In this document: in pieces, positions 34,180 to 44,607 of the stretch
Position numbering within the stretch: the first letter of the stretch is position 1
Layout of the letters: each line of letters begins with the position of its first letter
Origin: Ambrosia x helenae
Taxonomy: Eukaryota; Streptophyta; Magnoliopsida; Asterales; Asteraceae
Direction of reading: 5' to 3'
Assembly (NCBI GenBank): GCA_030844895.1
Contig: CM061229.1
Location: 118,991,682 to 119,055,681 of the forward strand
Length of the DNA: 64,000 nucleotides
Notes under the pieces: model-generated
What the model saw: the letters and a program-made list of their open reading frames with translations, nothing else
What the model was told of the DNA's origin: nothing
Databases searched by the model: none
Position numbers and translations under genes: made by a program

Positions 34180-36657
34180 ATGCATACTAGGGGCTCTCAC
34201 GAGTCATCACCACTTTTGTTTGATCCGGAGATTGAAAGAACCTTGAGAAAGAACCGAGTTTTGATTCGAAGAAACAAAGTCATTGATTCACCTACTTCAC
34301 CGTTCACCCCAAGAAACATAATGCAAGACTCTCACATACCAACAACGGGTCAAACGACCTCACCATTCATGCCTACTTCTTCACACATTTCACCCAACAC
34401 CACATTACCTAACTTGTCCACCAATCCTGAAACACCAAGCCATACCACCCAACCGAGTTCCACCCAGTTGGATCCAAACCTAAACTTTAATCCATCATGT
34501 ACCATTCCACCATTTTCCCATTTTTTTCCAACTACGGGTCAATCATCTTCTACCATTCCTCACCCACAAGGACAAGGTTCAACAATTGTCCACACCACAT
34601 CTTCTTATCAACCACCTAATCAATCGGGTTTTTACCATTCATCTTTTCAAGGTGGTCTAAATTCAAGATTTCAAAGAGATGTGTATGACGAGGGGTATGA
34701 TGATGAGGAGTTTAGTGGGTACAATGAAGAGGGTTATTACTATGGAGGACAAGGTGCATATGTGGGTTCGCAAGCTCAAACGGGTCAAGCAAGTCAACCA
34801 CTTTTACAATATCAAGACCCGTCAAGATTACCGGTTGGTGTGCAACATGTTAGACCACAAGGATTGCAGTTTCAGCATCCCACGCCACTCAATCAAATGC
34901 GGCCTCCAAATATGCAAGCTCAACATCAAAGGCCAAATCACCAACAACAACCTATGCATCCGAATCAACATCAACAACAATTTGCACCACAAGGTGCAAT
35001 GCAAGGGCAAATGGGTCAACCAAGAGCGCCATTGGGAGCACCTAGAAGACTCCACCGTGATGTTGTACGGGGAATTGAGGCACATTTTCGGCCTATCATC
35101 ACTAATAATCCATCTCCCATAGTGATTCCACAAAACGCAAATGGAAGAACGTTTGAAGTTAGAACAACCGCACTTCAAAGTTTACCAAAATTCAAGGGGC
35201 TAGCAACGGAAGAGCCGTACTTTCATTTGGAAACGTATGATTCAATTTGCAACACTATTGGGGGCCAAGGATTTACTCCGGATGATGTCAAGTTGGTACT
35301 TTTCCAATTCTCATTGGAAGACAAAGCAAAGAGATGGTTTCACACTCTACCATCCGCATCAATTTTCACATGGGCCGATATGCAACAAATCTTTTTGGAT
35401 GAATTCTATAGCTCGCAAAAGACCAATGATGCAAGGAGGGGGTTGAGAAGCTTTCAACAACAGTCGGGAGAGATGTTCCATGAAGCATTTGAGAGGTTTA
35501 ACATGATGCTACGAAATTGCCCTCATCATGGTATCCAACTATGGGAATTGCTAAATGCTTTTCATGAAGGTTTGACATCGGAGGATGCACGGGATCTTAT
35601 GTCCATCACAAATGGTACTTTTGGTACGAATTTTGAACAAGATGATTGGGCTTATTTAGAGCAAATGGCGGTGACTTCAAAAAGGAAGGCCCAATCTTCA
35701 AGAAGGGCAAGACATGTGATTCAAAGACCACAGGTACATGCAGTTGAGGGAGGTAATGTGCAAAATACTAACCAATTGTATAATGTTTGCAGCACTTGCC
35801 AAGAGATAGGCCACACGGCGGAGGTTTGTGGAGTGGGTGTGCAAGAAACACCAAGTGAAGAAGTGAATGCTATTCAAGGGGGTGGGAGAAACTATGACAT
35901 GAACTCTAACACTTACCACCCCGGGTTACGAAATCATCCCAACTTTAGATATGGGAATGCTTCTAATCAAGCCAACCCGAATTTTCAAGCTGCTCAAGGT
36001 AATTATGTGCCTCGTCAACAATACAATCAAGGGAATCAAGGGAATTACAGAGGCGGATACAATAGTGGCTACCAAGGGCAAGCTCAAACTGGACAACGAA
36101 ATTCGGGTCATGATTCGTCAAGCGGAAATGAGGTCATGGAGATGCTTAAAGCTATGCAACAAGATATGCAAAGGCGAAACCAACTTGATGAAGCACGAAT
36201 ACAAAAGGATGAAGTTCGTGATAAAAGCATTCAAGCATTAACAACTCAAATGGGTCAATTGGCAACAGATGTGGCGGAGTTGAAGAAAGGTAAAGGTAAA
36301 CTTCCTAGCGATACGCAGGTAAATCCGTCACATGGCTCTTCACGAGGTAACAATGTTAATGTTAATCATGTAAGTGTTTTAAGAAGTGGGAAAGAATTTA
36401 AAGCGGACTTGTCACCAAGTTTTGTCGAGGGGGTGGTTGAAGATGTCACGGGTGAGGAAAGTGACAATGATGAAGTTTCACCGGTTTTACAAAAAGAAAT
36501 AAATGTTAAAAAACCGGAAGCGAGCGAGAGTGAGAAAATTGAAAATGAGCCGAATCAAGTTCCATTTCCATCGGCTCTACTTGACCCGGTAAGAAAAATT
36601 TTATTGCATCAAGAGGTCCACAAAAAGAAGAAATGTGGGACATGTTTAAACAAGTAA
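34180..36657 (+). CDS. gag: Athila gag polyprotein
   Basis: The first ATG is at 34180 (825 codons); the frame is open from 34126 but only from a TTG. The N-terminal half is Pro/Gln/Asn-rich, with a Gly/Tyr-rich and then Gln/His-rich stretch (residues about 170-300). The conserved capsid-type retrotransposon gag domain follows (about 320-450: LPKFKGLATEEPYFHLETY, KRWFHTLPSASI, FHEAFERFNMMLRNCP). A CCHC knuckle (CSTCQEIGHTAEVC, about residue 537) and a coiled, lysine-rich C-terminal region come next. It should form the particle and bind element RNA. The frame ends 25 bases inside the start of the pol frame. The real gag/pol order in relatives is continuous, so this short overlap is either a programmed -1 shift or a single-base change. 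Confidence 0.9.
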   Translation: MHTRGSHESSPLLFDPEIERTLRKNRVLIRRNKVIDSPTSPFTPRNIMQDSHIPTTGQTTSPFMPTSSHISPNTTLPNLSTNPETPSHTTQPSSTQLDPNLNFNPSCTIPPFSHFFPTTGQSSSTIPHPQGQGSTIVHTTSSYQPPNQSGFYHSSFQGGLNSRFQRDVYDEGYDDEEFSGYNEEGYYYGGQGAYVGSQAQTGQASQPLLQYQDPSRLPVGVQHVRPQGLQFQHPTPLNQMRPPNMQAQHQRPNHQQQPMHPNQHQQQFAPQGAMQGQMGQPRAPLGAPRRLHRDVVRGIEAHFRPIITNNPSPIVIPQNANGRTFEVRTTALQSLPKFKGLATEEPYFHLETYDSICNTIGGQGFTPDDVKLVLFQFSLEDKAKRWFHTLPSASIFTWADMQQIFLDEFYSSQKTNDARRGLRSFQQQSGEMFHEAFERFNMMLRNCPHHGIQLWELLNAFHEGLTSEDARDLMSITNGTFGTNFEQDDWAYLEQMAVTSKRKAQSSRRARHVIQRPQVHAVEGGNVQNTNQLYNVCSTCQEIGHTAEVCGVGVQETPSEEVNAIQGGGRNYDMNSNTYHPGLRNHPNFRYGNASNQANPNFQAAQGNYVPRQQYNQGNQGNYRGGYNSGYQGQAQTGQRNSGHDSSSGNEVMEMLKAMQQDMQRRNQLDEARIQKDEVRDKSIQALTTQMGQLATDVAELKKGKGKLPSDTQVNPSHGSSRGNNVNVNHVSVLRSGKEFKADLSPSFVEGVVEDVTGEESDNDEVSPVLQKEINVKKPEASESEKIENEPNQVPFPSALLDPVRKILLHQEVHKKKKCGTCLNK

Positions 36658-39600
36658 AAATAAATCTTCCTTTACTTGATGCAATAAAACAAGTACCCGC
36701 ATACGCTAAATTTTTGAAAGAATTGTGTACACAAAAGAGGCAACAAAAGAAAAAAATGCCTAAGCGGGTAAATGTTACGGGTCAAGTGAGTGCAGTGTTG
36801 AACGGGGAGCTTCCTCCTAAGCTCCAAGATCCGGGCACGCCATTAATAAATATTCAAGTTGGAAATTTTCAAATGGCAAAGGCGTTGCTAGATCTTGGAG
36901 CTGGGGTGAGTATTTTGCCGGGTGGGTTGTATGATCAATATGACTTTGGTCCATTAGCTAGGGTGGAGACAACGGTTGTTTTAGCCGATTTGTCTCATAA
37001 GTTACCCCGGGGGATGGTTCAAAACGTCATTGTTAAAATTGATGAATTTTATTACCCGGTTGATTTTTTGGTATTGGATTATTCATCCGCCGAGTCAAAA
37101 CAACAGCAAAATGTCATATTGGGTCGACTATTTTTGAACACTGCACATGCGGTAATTGATTGTAGATTTGGTACGGTCGACATGACATTTGGAAACCGGA
37201 AAATGCGTTTAAATGTTTTTACTAACAATACTAATTATTCCGGTGTTGAAGAATGTTTTATGGCAGATGTTATTGAGGGATGCAATCCATGTGAGTATGA
37301 GAAAGACGGAATGGAACTGTGTGCTTGTAATTTTTCTAAACAGGTACATGCGGTTGATTTGGAGAATGAAGAAGAAAAGCAAGATGTGCTAGCTTTGAAG
37401 GAGGGTAAACCACCATGGTCCCACCAGTTTGATAGTTTGCCAGTGGAGATTGATTCGGGCACCAAACCCTCATTAGAAGTGCCACCAAAGTTGGAGCTGA
37501 AAGACTTGCCAAGCCATTTGAAGTATGATTTTCTAGGGGATAATGACACATTACCGGTCATTATTGCCTCTAATTTGGAGATGGCTCAAGAGCAAGCTTT
37601 GTTGGAAGTGTTGAAGGAGAATAAAGAAGCTATTGGGTGGACAATTGCCGATCTTAAGGGAATTAGTCCATCCATTGTCATGCACAAGATCATTACCACC
37701 GAGGATGCAAAGCCCACGAGAGAAGCACAAAGAAGGTTGAACCCGAACCTTAGGGAAGTGGTAAAGAAAGAGGTAATTAAGTGGTTGGATGCGGGAATTA
37801 TTTATCCAATTTCGGATAGCTCTTGGGTAAGTCCTACTCAAGTGGTACCTAAGAAGTCCGGCATTCAAGTAATTAAAGACGACAGTGGTGACCAAATTGC
37901 TACCCGACCCGTCACCGGGTGGCGGGTGTGCATTGATTACCGAAAGTTGAATGCCGCCACTTCCAAGGACCATTTCCCACTCCCATTTATTGACCAAATT
38001 ATTGAAAAACTTTCGGGTCAAAAATACTATTGCTTTTTAGATGGGTATTCGGGGTACAACCAAATTGCAATTCACCCGGATGACCAACACAAGACCACCT
38101 TCACTTGTCCTTATGGTACTTTTGCCTTTAGGCGGATGCCATTTGGATTGTGTAACGCTCCGGCAACTTTTCAACGATGTATGATGAGTATTTTCTCGGA
38201 CATGGTTGGAGAGTCGCTTGAAGTGTTTATGGATGATTTCTCAATATTTGGCACTAGTTTTGAATCTTGTCTCAACGAGTTACAAAAAGTTTTAAAAAGA
38301 TGTGTTGAGAAGAATTTAGTGCTTAGTTGGGAGAAAAGCCATTTCATGGTGCAAGAGGGAATTGTGTTGGGTCATGTGATTTCGGAGAGAGGTATAGAGG
38401 TGGATAAGGCAAAAATCCGGGTTATTTCATCATTGCCACCACCAAAGAATGTGAAAGGGGTAAGGTCATTTTTGGGACACGCGGGCTTTTATAGACGGTT
38501 TATTAAAGGTTTTAGTGTCATTACCAAACCTTTATGTAATTTGCTTTTGAAAGATGTTCCATTTGATTTTACTAATGAATGTTTGCAAGCTTTCACTGTT
38601 TTGAAGGAACACTTGGTCAAGGCTCCTATTTTGCAACCACCGGATTGGTCGAAGCCATTTGAGATAATGTGTGATGCAAGTGACACTACAATTGGAGCAG
38701 TTTTGGGCCAACGAGTTGACAAGAAGCCGGTGGTAATTTACTATGCGAGCAAAACTTTGTCTGAAGCGCAACTGAATTACACCACAACCGAAAAAGAACT
38801 ATTAGCGGTGGTGTATGCTTTGGACAAGTTTCGTTCGTATATTTGGGGGAGCAAGGTGGTGGTATATTCGGACCATAGTGCGGTTCGACATTTGATGGAG
38901 AAGAAGGACGCCAAACCAAGATTGATTAGATGGGTTTTGTTGCTCCAAGAGTTTGATTTGGAGATTCGGGATAAAAAAGGAAGCGAAAATGTTGTAGCGG
39001 ATCACTTGTCTCGAATTCCGATGGAAGGGAGTGACGATATGACTGAAATAAATGAAAGATTTCCGGATGAGCAACTTTTAGCCGTATCAACTCAAGCCGC
39101 ACCGTGGTATGCTCATTATGTTAATTATTTGGCCACAGGTGCTATTCCGGATCATTGGACCAAGAAACGACGACAACAATTCATGGTCCAAGTGAAACAA
39201 TATATTTGGGATGAACCGGATCTTTTCAAGATTGGACCCGACCAAGTGATTCGAAGATGTGTCCCCGAGGCGGAAGTTAAAGAAATTTTGACACATGCTC
39301 ATTCTTCCGCTTGTGGTGGGCATTTTAGTGGACATAAAACTGGCTACCGGGTGCTTTCATGTGGGTTTTATTGGCCTACAATTTTTAAGGATGCTTGCCA
39401 GTTCGCCCGAAATTGCTTAAATTGTCAAAGGTTGGGGAGCATATCAAAAAGGGATGAGATGCCAATGCAACCGATCTTGGTTGTGGAAATATTTGATGTT
39501 TGGGGCATCGACTTTATGGGGCCGTTTCCTAATTCAAACGGGTTTTTGTATATTTTAGTGGCGGTGGATTATGTCTCAAAGTGGATTGAATCAGTTGCTA

Positions 39601-40409
39601 CAAGGACAAATGACCATTCGGTTGTTTGTAAATTTGTTCAATCCAATATTTTTGCCCGGTTTGGTGTGCCTAGAGTGATTATAAGCGATGGTGGTTCACA
39701 TTTCAAAAATTTTAATTTTGGGAAGCTATTGAAGAGATATGGTGTGAACCACCGGATTGCTACACCGTACCATCCACAAACAAGTGGACAAGTTGAAGTG
39801 TCCAACCGTCAAATAAAGGAGATTCTAATGAAGACGGTAAGAGTTGATAGAAAGGATTGGTCGGGGAAATTGGATGATGCTTTGTGGGCATACCGAACGG
39901 CCTACAAAACTCCTATTGGTACAACGCCTTATCGGATGGTATATGGAAAGGGTTGTCATTTGCCAATGGAGTTAACGCATCGAGCGCATTGGGCAGTAAC
40001 GACGGTGAATGCGGATTATGATGAGGCGGGCAAAACGAGGAAATTACAACTGAGTGAGATTGAGGAAATTAGAGATGAGGCATATGAATGTGCATCGGCT
40101 TATAAAGACAAACTCAAGAAAGTGCATGATGCCAAGTTGAGAAAGAAAACCTTTGAAGTGGGTCAAAAGGTTTGGTTGTACAATTCAAGACTCAAGATGT
40201 TCGCGGGAAAGTTGAAGAGTAAATGGATGGGTCCTTACATAGTTTGCCGAGTTGGTGAGTATGGTGATGTTGAAATTCTGGATGAGAACACTAACAAGCA
40301 ACAAACGGTAAACGGACACCGCTTGAAACCGTATTTGGAGGGCAACGATATCAACTACTTGGAGATGGATAAATCGGGCTACATTCTAAGCCCGGTTGAG
40401 GAGACATGA
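36633..40409 (+). CDS. pol: Athila pol: protease, reverse transcriptase, RNase H, integrase
   Basis: 1258 codons without a stop. Protease is around D87 (LLDLGAGVS; DLGA in place of DSGA is usual for Athila). Reverse transcriptase runs about 350-560 with YRKLN, LPFIDQIIEKL, FLDGYSGYNQI, PFGLCNAPATFQRCM and catalytic FMDD (532-535). RNase H starts near the aspartate of MCDASDTT (about 681), and ADHLSRIP closes it. The integrase HHCC zinc region is at about 885-930, the catalytic triad is D960 (GIDFMG), D1019 (ISDGGSH) and E1055 (GQVEVSN), spacing D-35-E, and a GPY motif (KWMGPY) lies near 1205. No chromodomain is present. The -1 frame relation with gag means that this protein needs a frameshift or an internal start at 36633. 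All catalytic residues are present, so it could be active. Confidence 0.93.
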   Translation: MWDMFKQVKINLPLLDAIKQVPAYAKFLKELCTQKRQQKKKMPKRVNVTGQVSAVLNGELPPKLQDPGTPLINIQVGNFQMAKALLDLGAGVSILPGGLYDQYDFGPLARVETTVVLADLSHKLPRGMVQNVIVKIDEFYYPVDFLVLDYSSAESKQQQNVILGRLFLNTAHAVIDCRFGTVDMTFGNRKMRLNVFTNNTNYSGVEECFMADVIEGCNPCEYEKDGMELCACNFSKQVHAVDLENEEEKQDVLALKEGKPPWSHQFDSLPVEIDSGTKPSLEVPPKLELKDLPSHLKYDFLGDNDTLPVIIASNLEMAQEQALLEVLKENKEAIGWTIADLKGISPSIVMHKIITTEDAKPTREAQRRLNPNLREVVKKEVIKWLDAGIIYPISDSSWVSPTQVVPKKSGIQVIKDDSGDQIATRPVTGWRVCIDYRKLNAATSKDHFPLPFIDQIIEKLSGQKYYCFLDGYSGYNQIAIHPDDQHKTTFTCPYGTFAFRRMPFGLCNAPATFQRCMMSIFSDMVGESLEVFMDDFSIFGTSFESCLNELQKVLKRCVEKNLVLSWEKSHFMVQEGIVLGHVISERGIEVDKAKIRVISSLPPPKNVKGVRSFLGHAGFYRRFIKGFSVITKPLCNLLLKDVPFDFTNECLQAFTVLKEHLVKAPILQPPDWSKPFEIMCDASDTTIGAVLGQRVDKKPVVIYYASKTLSEAQLNYTTTEKELLAVVYALDKFRSYIWGSKVVVYSDHSAVRHLMEKKDAKPRLIRWVLLLQEFDLEIRDKKGSENVVADHLSRIPMEGSDDMTEINERFPDEQLLAVSTQAAPWYAHYVNYLATGAIPDHWTKKRRQQFMVQVKQYIWDEPDLFKIGPDQVIRRCVPEAEVKEILTHAHSSACGGHFSGHKTGYRVLSCGFYWPTIFKDACQFARNCLNCQRLGSISKRDEMPMQPILVVEIFDVWGIDFMGPFPNSNGFLYILVAVDYVSKWIESVATRTNDHSVVCKFVQSNIFARFGVPRVIISDGGSHFKNFNFGKLLKRYGVNHRIATPYHPQTSGQVEVSNRQIKEILMKTVRVDRKDWSGKLDDALWAYRTAYKTPIGTTPYRMVYGKGCHLPMELTHRAHWAVTTVNADYDEAGKTRKLQLSEIEEIRDEAYECASAYKDKLKKVHDAKLRKKTFEVGQKVWLYNSRLKMFAGKLKSKWMGPYIVCRVGEYGDVEILDENTNKQQTVNGHRLKPYLEGNDINYLEMDKSGYILSPVEET

Positions 40410-40652
40410 TCAAAGAGGTCCAGGTTTGGTAGTGTAAATAATTAGATTTTTATCTTAGTTTATTTTGTTTTATTGCATAATTTCGTTTTGATCGAAACCC
40501 GTGTTCGAAACAAGTGTGGGGACGTTTCGGTCGCGAACGGTTCTAGCATTATGTTGAGGACAACATGGGATTTTCGAGGGGGTAGGGTAATTTTTGGGTT
40601 TGTAAAATTACTAATTTAAAAAAAAATAAAAAGAAAAATAAAATTTTTTTTT

Positions 40653-40801
40653 GCCAGACCCACCGTACCCCTACGGCCTGGCCGTAGGGTTACGGTCAGC
40701 TTCAAAAACTAACGGTAGATCACTTCTGCCTTACGGCGGAGAATTGGACCAATGTACCCACCGTACCCATACGCCCCTACCGTACCCCTACGGTGGGGTC
40801 T
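40653..40801. repeat. Hairpin module upstream of ORF3
   Basis: A 149-bp segment bounded by CCAGACCCACCGTACCCC and its near inverse, with CCACCGTACCC(C/A)TACG repeated inside. It is a diverged copy of the LTR hairpin module. Just upstream (40535-40595) a G-rich stretch follows pol; no gene lies between 40410 and 41511. Confidence 0.8.
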
Positions 40802-40815
40802 GGGCAACAACAGCA

Positions 40816-40823
40816 TATATAAA
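40816..40823 (+). promoter_or_regulatory. Candidate internal promoter (TATA box) for ORF3
   Basis: TATATAAA, then an A run and a C/T-rich leader (about 40840-40980) of the kind seen at plant transcription starts. It lies directly after the hairpin module and 689 bases before the ORF3 ATG. Confidence 0.4.
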
Positions 40824-41161
40824 AAAAAAAAAAAAAAATTTCTTTCACCAACATACATAAAACCGGGTTTAACCCTTTTTCTTCTACCTAACTTATTCTT
40901 ATTCCTCTTCTTCATCTCAAGAACACCCAAGAACACCAACCCTTTTCTTCACCTTAAATCATCCACTAAATCTTCAATTCTTAACCAAATCACTTGGTTT
41001 TTGAGTCTATTTTGCATAAAATTTTATAAGGAAGCCGATTTGTGGGAGAACATTGCAAGAAAAACACGTTTTGGGGTCGGATTTCAAACCCTAAAAATCG
41101 CATGATTTGGGGGTTTTCTTGTTTTCTTGTTTTCTAGTGTTCTAACATCTTCTACTCCAAG

Positions 41162-41510
41162 GTATGTATTTTTTTTTGTGAATTTTTATGCTACATTGTA
41201 AGATTTTTAGGTTTTTGTTTTTTTTACCTAGTTGATACCCACTTGCTTGTTAATGTTATAGTATGTAAATAGGTTGTTTGATAATGTTGTGGTAGTAGAT
41301 GTGTGTTGAGATGGAAAATATGAGTTTTTGGTAATGCTATGATTATAGAGGCATCATGCCCAAATTTTGTCAAACCAAAGAGGACTTGTATGTTTAAAAA
41401 ACATCTACTACCATAGTAACAAGCAAGTGTGGGGATGTTTGGTCATGTTGGCTAATGGTTTTATTTTTGCTTGTTTTTGGTTTGTTTGTTTGTTTGTGCC
41501 TTGTATAGGA
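41162..41510 (+). other. Candidate leader intron of ORF3
   Basis: The donor CCAAG|GTATGT at 41161/41162 and acceptor TTGTATAG|GAAATGG at 41510/41511 frame a 349-bp T-rich segment that ends two bases before the ORF3 ATG. Both sites fit the plant consensus well. Confidence 0.45.
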
Positions 41511-41511
41511 A

Positions 41512-43257
41512 ATGGCACGCACGGGAGAAGCCGCTGGGTCAAGCTCGTCTGCTGCAAAGGCTAAAGGAAAGCAGCCGGCTCAGCAGTATAAAAGAAGAAA
41601 GTATGTTCCTCAAAACAATGAATCTGATGTGGAGATGGAGCAAGCACCTCAAGCACCTCAAGCACCGGAGGCTCCAAGGCTAGACCCGGCTGAGAAGCCG
41701 GAATGGAAGACTGGGCCATTGAATGCAAAACCAAGAATATGGCAAGCTACGTTATTTCATGATCAACTCAAAAATTTGCAAGATCGAGCTGGGGCTTTTA
41801 TCTATGAAAGAGAGGTGAGCCGAAAAGATTTCGAGCCATTTGGGGTTTTTGACAGGTTTAAAGCGCTAGGATGGGAAGCTGCACTTTATTGTTATGATCA
41901 AGAAGAAAGAAGGGTATTTTTGGACGAGGTAGAAGAATGGATGGCGACACTACGATGTCCGAGATTTGATTCACCTTCAAAGATGAAGCTGATTGGTGAG
42001 GTAAATGGAATAGAGGTGGAAATGTCTTACGAGACATTACGAAGGCTTGCAAAGTTTGACAGTTTACCGGCGAAGGAATATAAGAATCCGAGCATTGACG
42101 AATTGTTGCTTAATCCGGACAAGCATCCTCGTTGGATGGACATGTTGAGTGATTTATTTTTGCCGGGTACTTATCATAGTACGTTATATCGAAGAAATTT
42201 GAAGATAGAACCTAAACTGTTGCTGCATTTCACCATCTTGAACATATTACCGAGACGCGCTGATAAGGAACAAGTGCGCTATTCTGAGGTTCCTATTTTA
42301 TATGCGTTGATACACGGTGGACCGAAATTCTCTTTTCGGTACTTGGTTTTGAATCATGTGTGGATATGTAGAAATTCACCGGACAGGACAATCATTCCTT
42401 ACTGTCGAATAATTACTGGATTGTTGAAGCAACAAGGTGCAATCACTGCTGAAGATGAAGGAAGAAAGAGGAAAAAGTTTAAACCTATTGATCTGGCAAT
42501 ATTGGGTTCTGGTTGGGTGTATTCTGAATCTGCAAGGTATCATAAATTGAAAAGTGGAGGTCAAAAGTGGAGGATGTTGAAGAAAGATGCACGGGCACTT
42601 TTGCCCGGTGAGGAGGATGACCCCGAAAGTGGAGCTGAAGCGCCACCAAGTGATGATGAAGAATATGAAGATAACCCGGTGGGTGGACATTTGGATATTG
42701 GCCAAGGGAGTTCGAGCGGATATCATGGTGGAGGATTTTATGATTTTACCGAGAGGGCATTTGTGGATGGTTGGGCCTTTGGGGGATCGATGAATGAGGT
42801 GATTGAAAGTCAACGCCCCCCAGCCTCGGTGTTTGATACTTGGTCGGGGTCGGAGCGAACATTATTTGATCATCAAACGATGATGGGAGCTAGCATGGAG
42901 CGGAGAATGCAACAAGGTTTTGATCGTCAAGAATTATGGAACCGTGGACATGCTTACGCTCAGCAAGTGGAGATTAATCACAGGTACATTGATGATCAGA
43001 ACAGGAGAATGAATGATGATTGGCACGCGGGAAGGCCTGTAGTCGCAAATCCACCACCGGTGGATTATGGGTCTTTACCGCCATATGATGGAAGCATCTC
43101 CTACCCGACTCCACCAATCCACCATTCCCAATGGGTCAATCCTCAGCAGCAACAACCCATAGATCAAGGAGGAAGCAGTGATGGAGCATTCGGCTTTGGC
43201 GAATGGAATGATTTGTTCACTTCGGTGTTCGGGCCGCCGCAGCCGCGCTACTATTGA
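41512..43257 (+). CDS. Third ORF of the Athila-type element, function unknown
   Basis: 581 codons in the position where Athila elements carry their extra, sometimes env-like, ORF. The N-terminus is basic and Ser/Ala/Lys-rich (KAKGKQPAQQYKRRK; possible nuclear signal). Residues about 100-320 form the ordered core (FDRFKALGWEAALYCYDQEE, LPGTYHSTLYRRNLKIEP, ILNILPRRADKEQVRYSEVP, IIPYCRIITGLLKQQG), which resembles the plant transposon-protein domain found in many Athila/gypsy relatives. An acidic stretch and a Pro/Gln/Gly/Tyr-rich tail follow. I see no signal peptide, furin-like site or membrane helix, so calling it an envelope is not supported. It is intact, which fits a young element. Confidence 0.75.
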   Translation: MARTGEAAGSSSSAAKAKGKQPAQQYKRRKYVPQNNESDVEMEQAPQAPQAPEAPRLDPAEKPEWKTGPLNAKPRIWQATLFHDQLKNLQDRAGAFIYEREVSRKDFEPFGVFDRFKALGWEAALYCYDQEERRVFLDEVEEWMATLRCPRFDSPSKMKLIGEVNGIEVEMSYETLRRLAKFDSLPAKEYKNPSIDELLLNPDKHPRWMDMLSDLFLPGTYHSTLYRRNLKIEPKLLLHFTILNILPRRADKEQVRYSEVPILYALIHGGPKFSFRYLVLNHVWICRNSPDRTIIPYCRIITGLLKQQGAITAEDEGRKRKKFKPIDLAILGSGWVYSESARYHKLKSGGQKWRMLKKDARALLPGEEDDPESGAEAPPSDDEEYEDNPVGGHLDIGQGSSSGYHGGGFYDFTERAFVDGWAFGGSMNEVIESQRPPASVFDTWSGSERTLFDHQTMMGASMERRMQQGFDRQELWNRGHAYAQQVEINHRYIDDQNRRMNDDWHAGRPVVANPPPVDYGSLPPYDGSISYPTPPIHHSQWVNPQQQQPIDQGGSSDGAFGFGEWNDLFTSVFGPPQPRYY

Positions 43258-44593
43258 TCAGGTCGTGCTTCTTGTACATAGTTTTATATTCTGTTTGTTT
43301 ATGCTTGTGTTTTTACCTTTGGGTTTTGGGTGGTAGGGTGGTGTATTGAATCATGTGAATTGTTGATGAGTTTGGGTTGTGGAAGTTGGATGTGTGTTTG
43401 TGTTTTCAAAAATGAAAAATCTAAAAAAAAATTACAAAACGAAAAAATACAAAAAGAAATTTGTGGTTTGAGTGTACGAGCATTTCTTTCCAAAGCCATG
43501 CATTGGGACAATGCATCCCAAGTGTGGGGATGGGAGGAAATTTTTGGAGATTTTAAAAAATTTTTTTGAGGTCAAGTGCAATGTTGTAAAAATTGGAACA
43601 CCTTGATTTAACCTCCATTAGACACATCGGCAACCCTTAATACCTGTTTCTTTTTCTTGGTGAGAGTTGAAGCCACACATGTAAATAAATAAATTCTTCT
43701 TTTGTGAGAGTGGCAACGGGTGGGGGTGCACTAGAACTTGTGCCTGAATACAGCTTGAATCCTTGATTGAACATGAGTGTAAAAATGATAAGGGCATTAG
43801 GTAGCCTCATCATGTGAGTGCGAGTGTGGGTTTTGGGGGGTTGGACCTCATACATTACAAATATGAGCAAGGTAGCGAGAGGGGCGGGGGTTTGGACATT
43901 TAGTTGCCCATCTTTGAGCCTAAAAGCCTATCGATTGTTAACCCTTTAGCTAGTTCCCTAAATAAATACCCAACTTGACCCGGTCTTGTGTGCTTAAATA
44001 GAGTGTTAGTGTGTTATTTTAGTATTACAAGTTGAAGTTTTAGTTGAGTGTGTTAGTATGTGTATGTATTATTGTTTCTTGATGTATTGAAAAAAAAAAA
44101 AAAAAAAGGGGGAAGAAGAAATTGAGAAAAATGATGAAAAAAAAAGAAAAAAAAAGAAGAGAAAAAGAAAAAGAAGAGCAAGTTAAGTTATGTTTGTGTT
44201 TGTATATAGTAGTGTTTCTTTGTTCGCGTGTGTTTGTGTTGAAATAAAAGACTGGGTAAAGTTTGCGCTACTTATATATATCCTATTCCCTACCTTCACA
44301 CCTAGCCAAGTTGCAACCGTCAAGTCCCTTTGATTTATACTCATGTTCATGTTAGGAGGATTATTGATTTAGGTACAAGCTTATGGTTGTACAACTACCC
44401 GTTTGCCTTTTGTGTGTCTAGCGTATCTTTGCTAGAGCTTATTTGATACCGAGAGGAGAGATATTGTGAGGGGTGTGTTAATTGGGGTGTTGAGGATGGG
44501 TTAGTACGAGGATTGCACATTTAACTTGACTTTGAAATGATCGCCTATTTGTGGAAAGAAGTGGTAGTAGATTGCTTGGGACAAGCAATGGGT
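43258..44593. other. Non-coding 3' region of the Athila-type element
   Basis: 1.3 kb between ORF3 and the polypurine tract with no supported gene. It includes a 93-base purine-only tract with few exceptions (44087-44179, A and GAA runs). It is likely the 3' UTR. Confidence 0.7.
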
Positions 44594-44605
44594 AAGTGGG
44601 GGGGA
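44594..44605 (+). other. Athila polypurine tract
   Basis: AAGTGGGGGGGA two bases before the 3' LTR, the expected plus-strand priming site. Confidence 0.85.
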
Positions 44606-44607
44606 TG

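Noticed and set aside
41512..43257. Retroviral-type envelope protein
   Set aside because: Position alone suggests env; no signal peptide, cleavage site or membrane span is visible.
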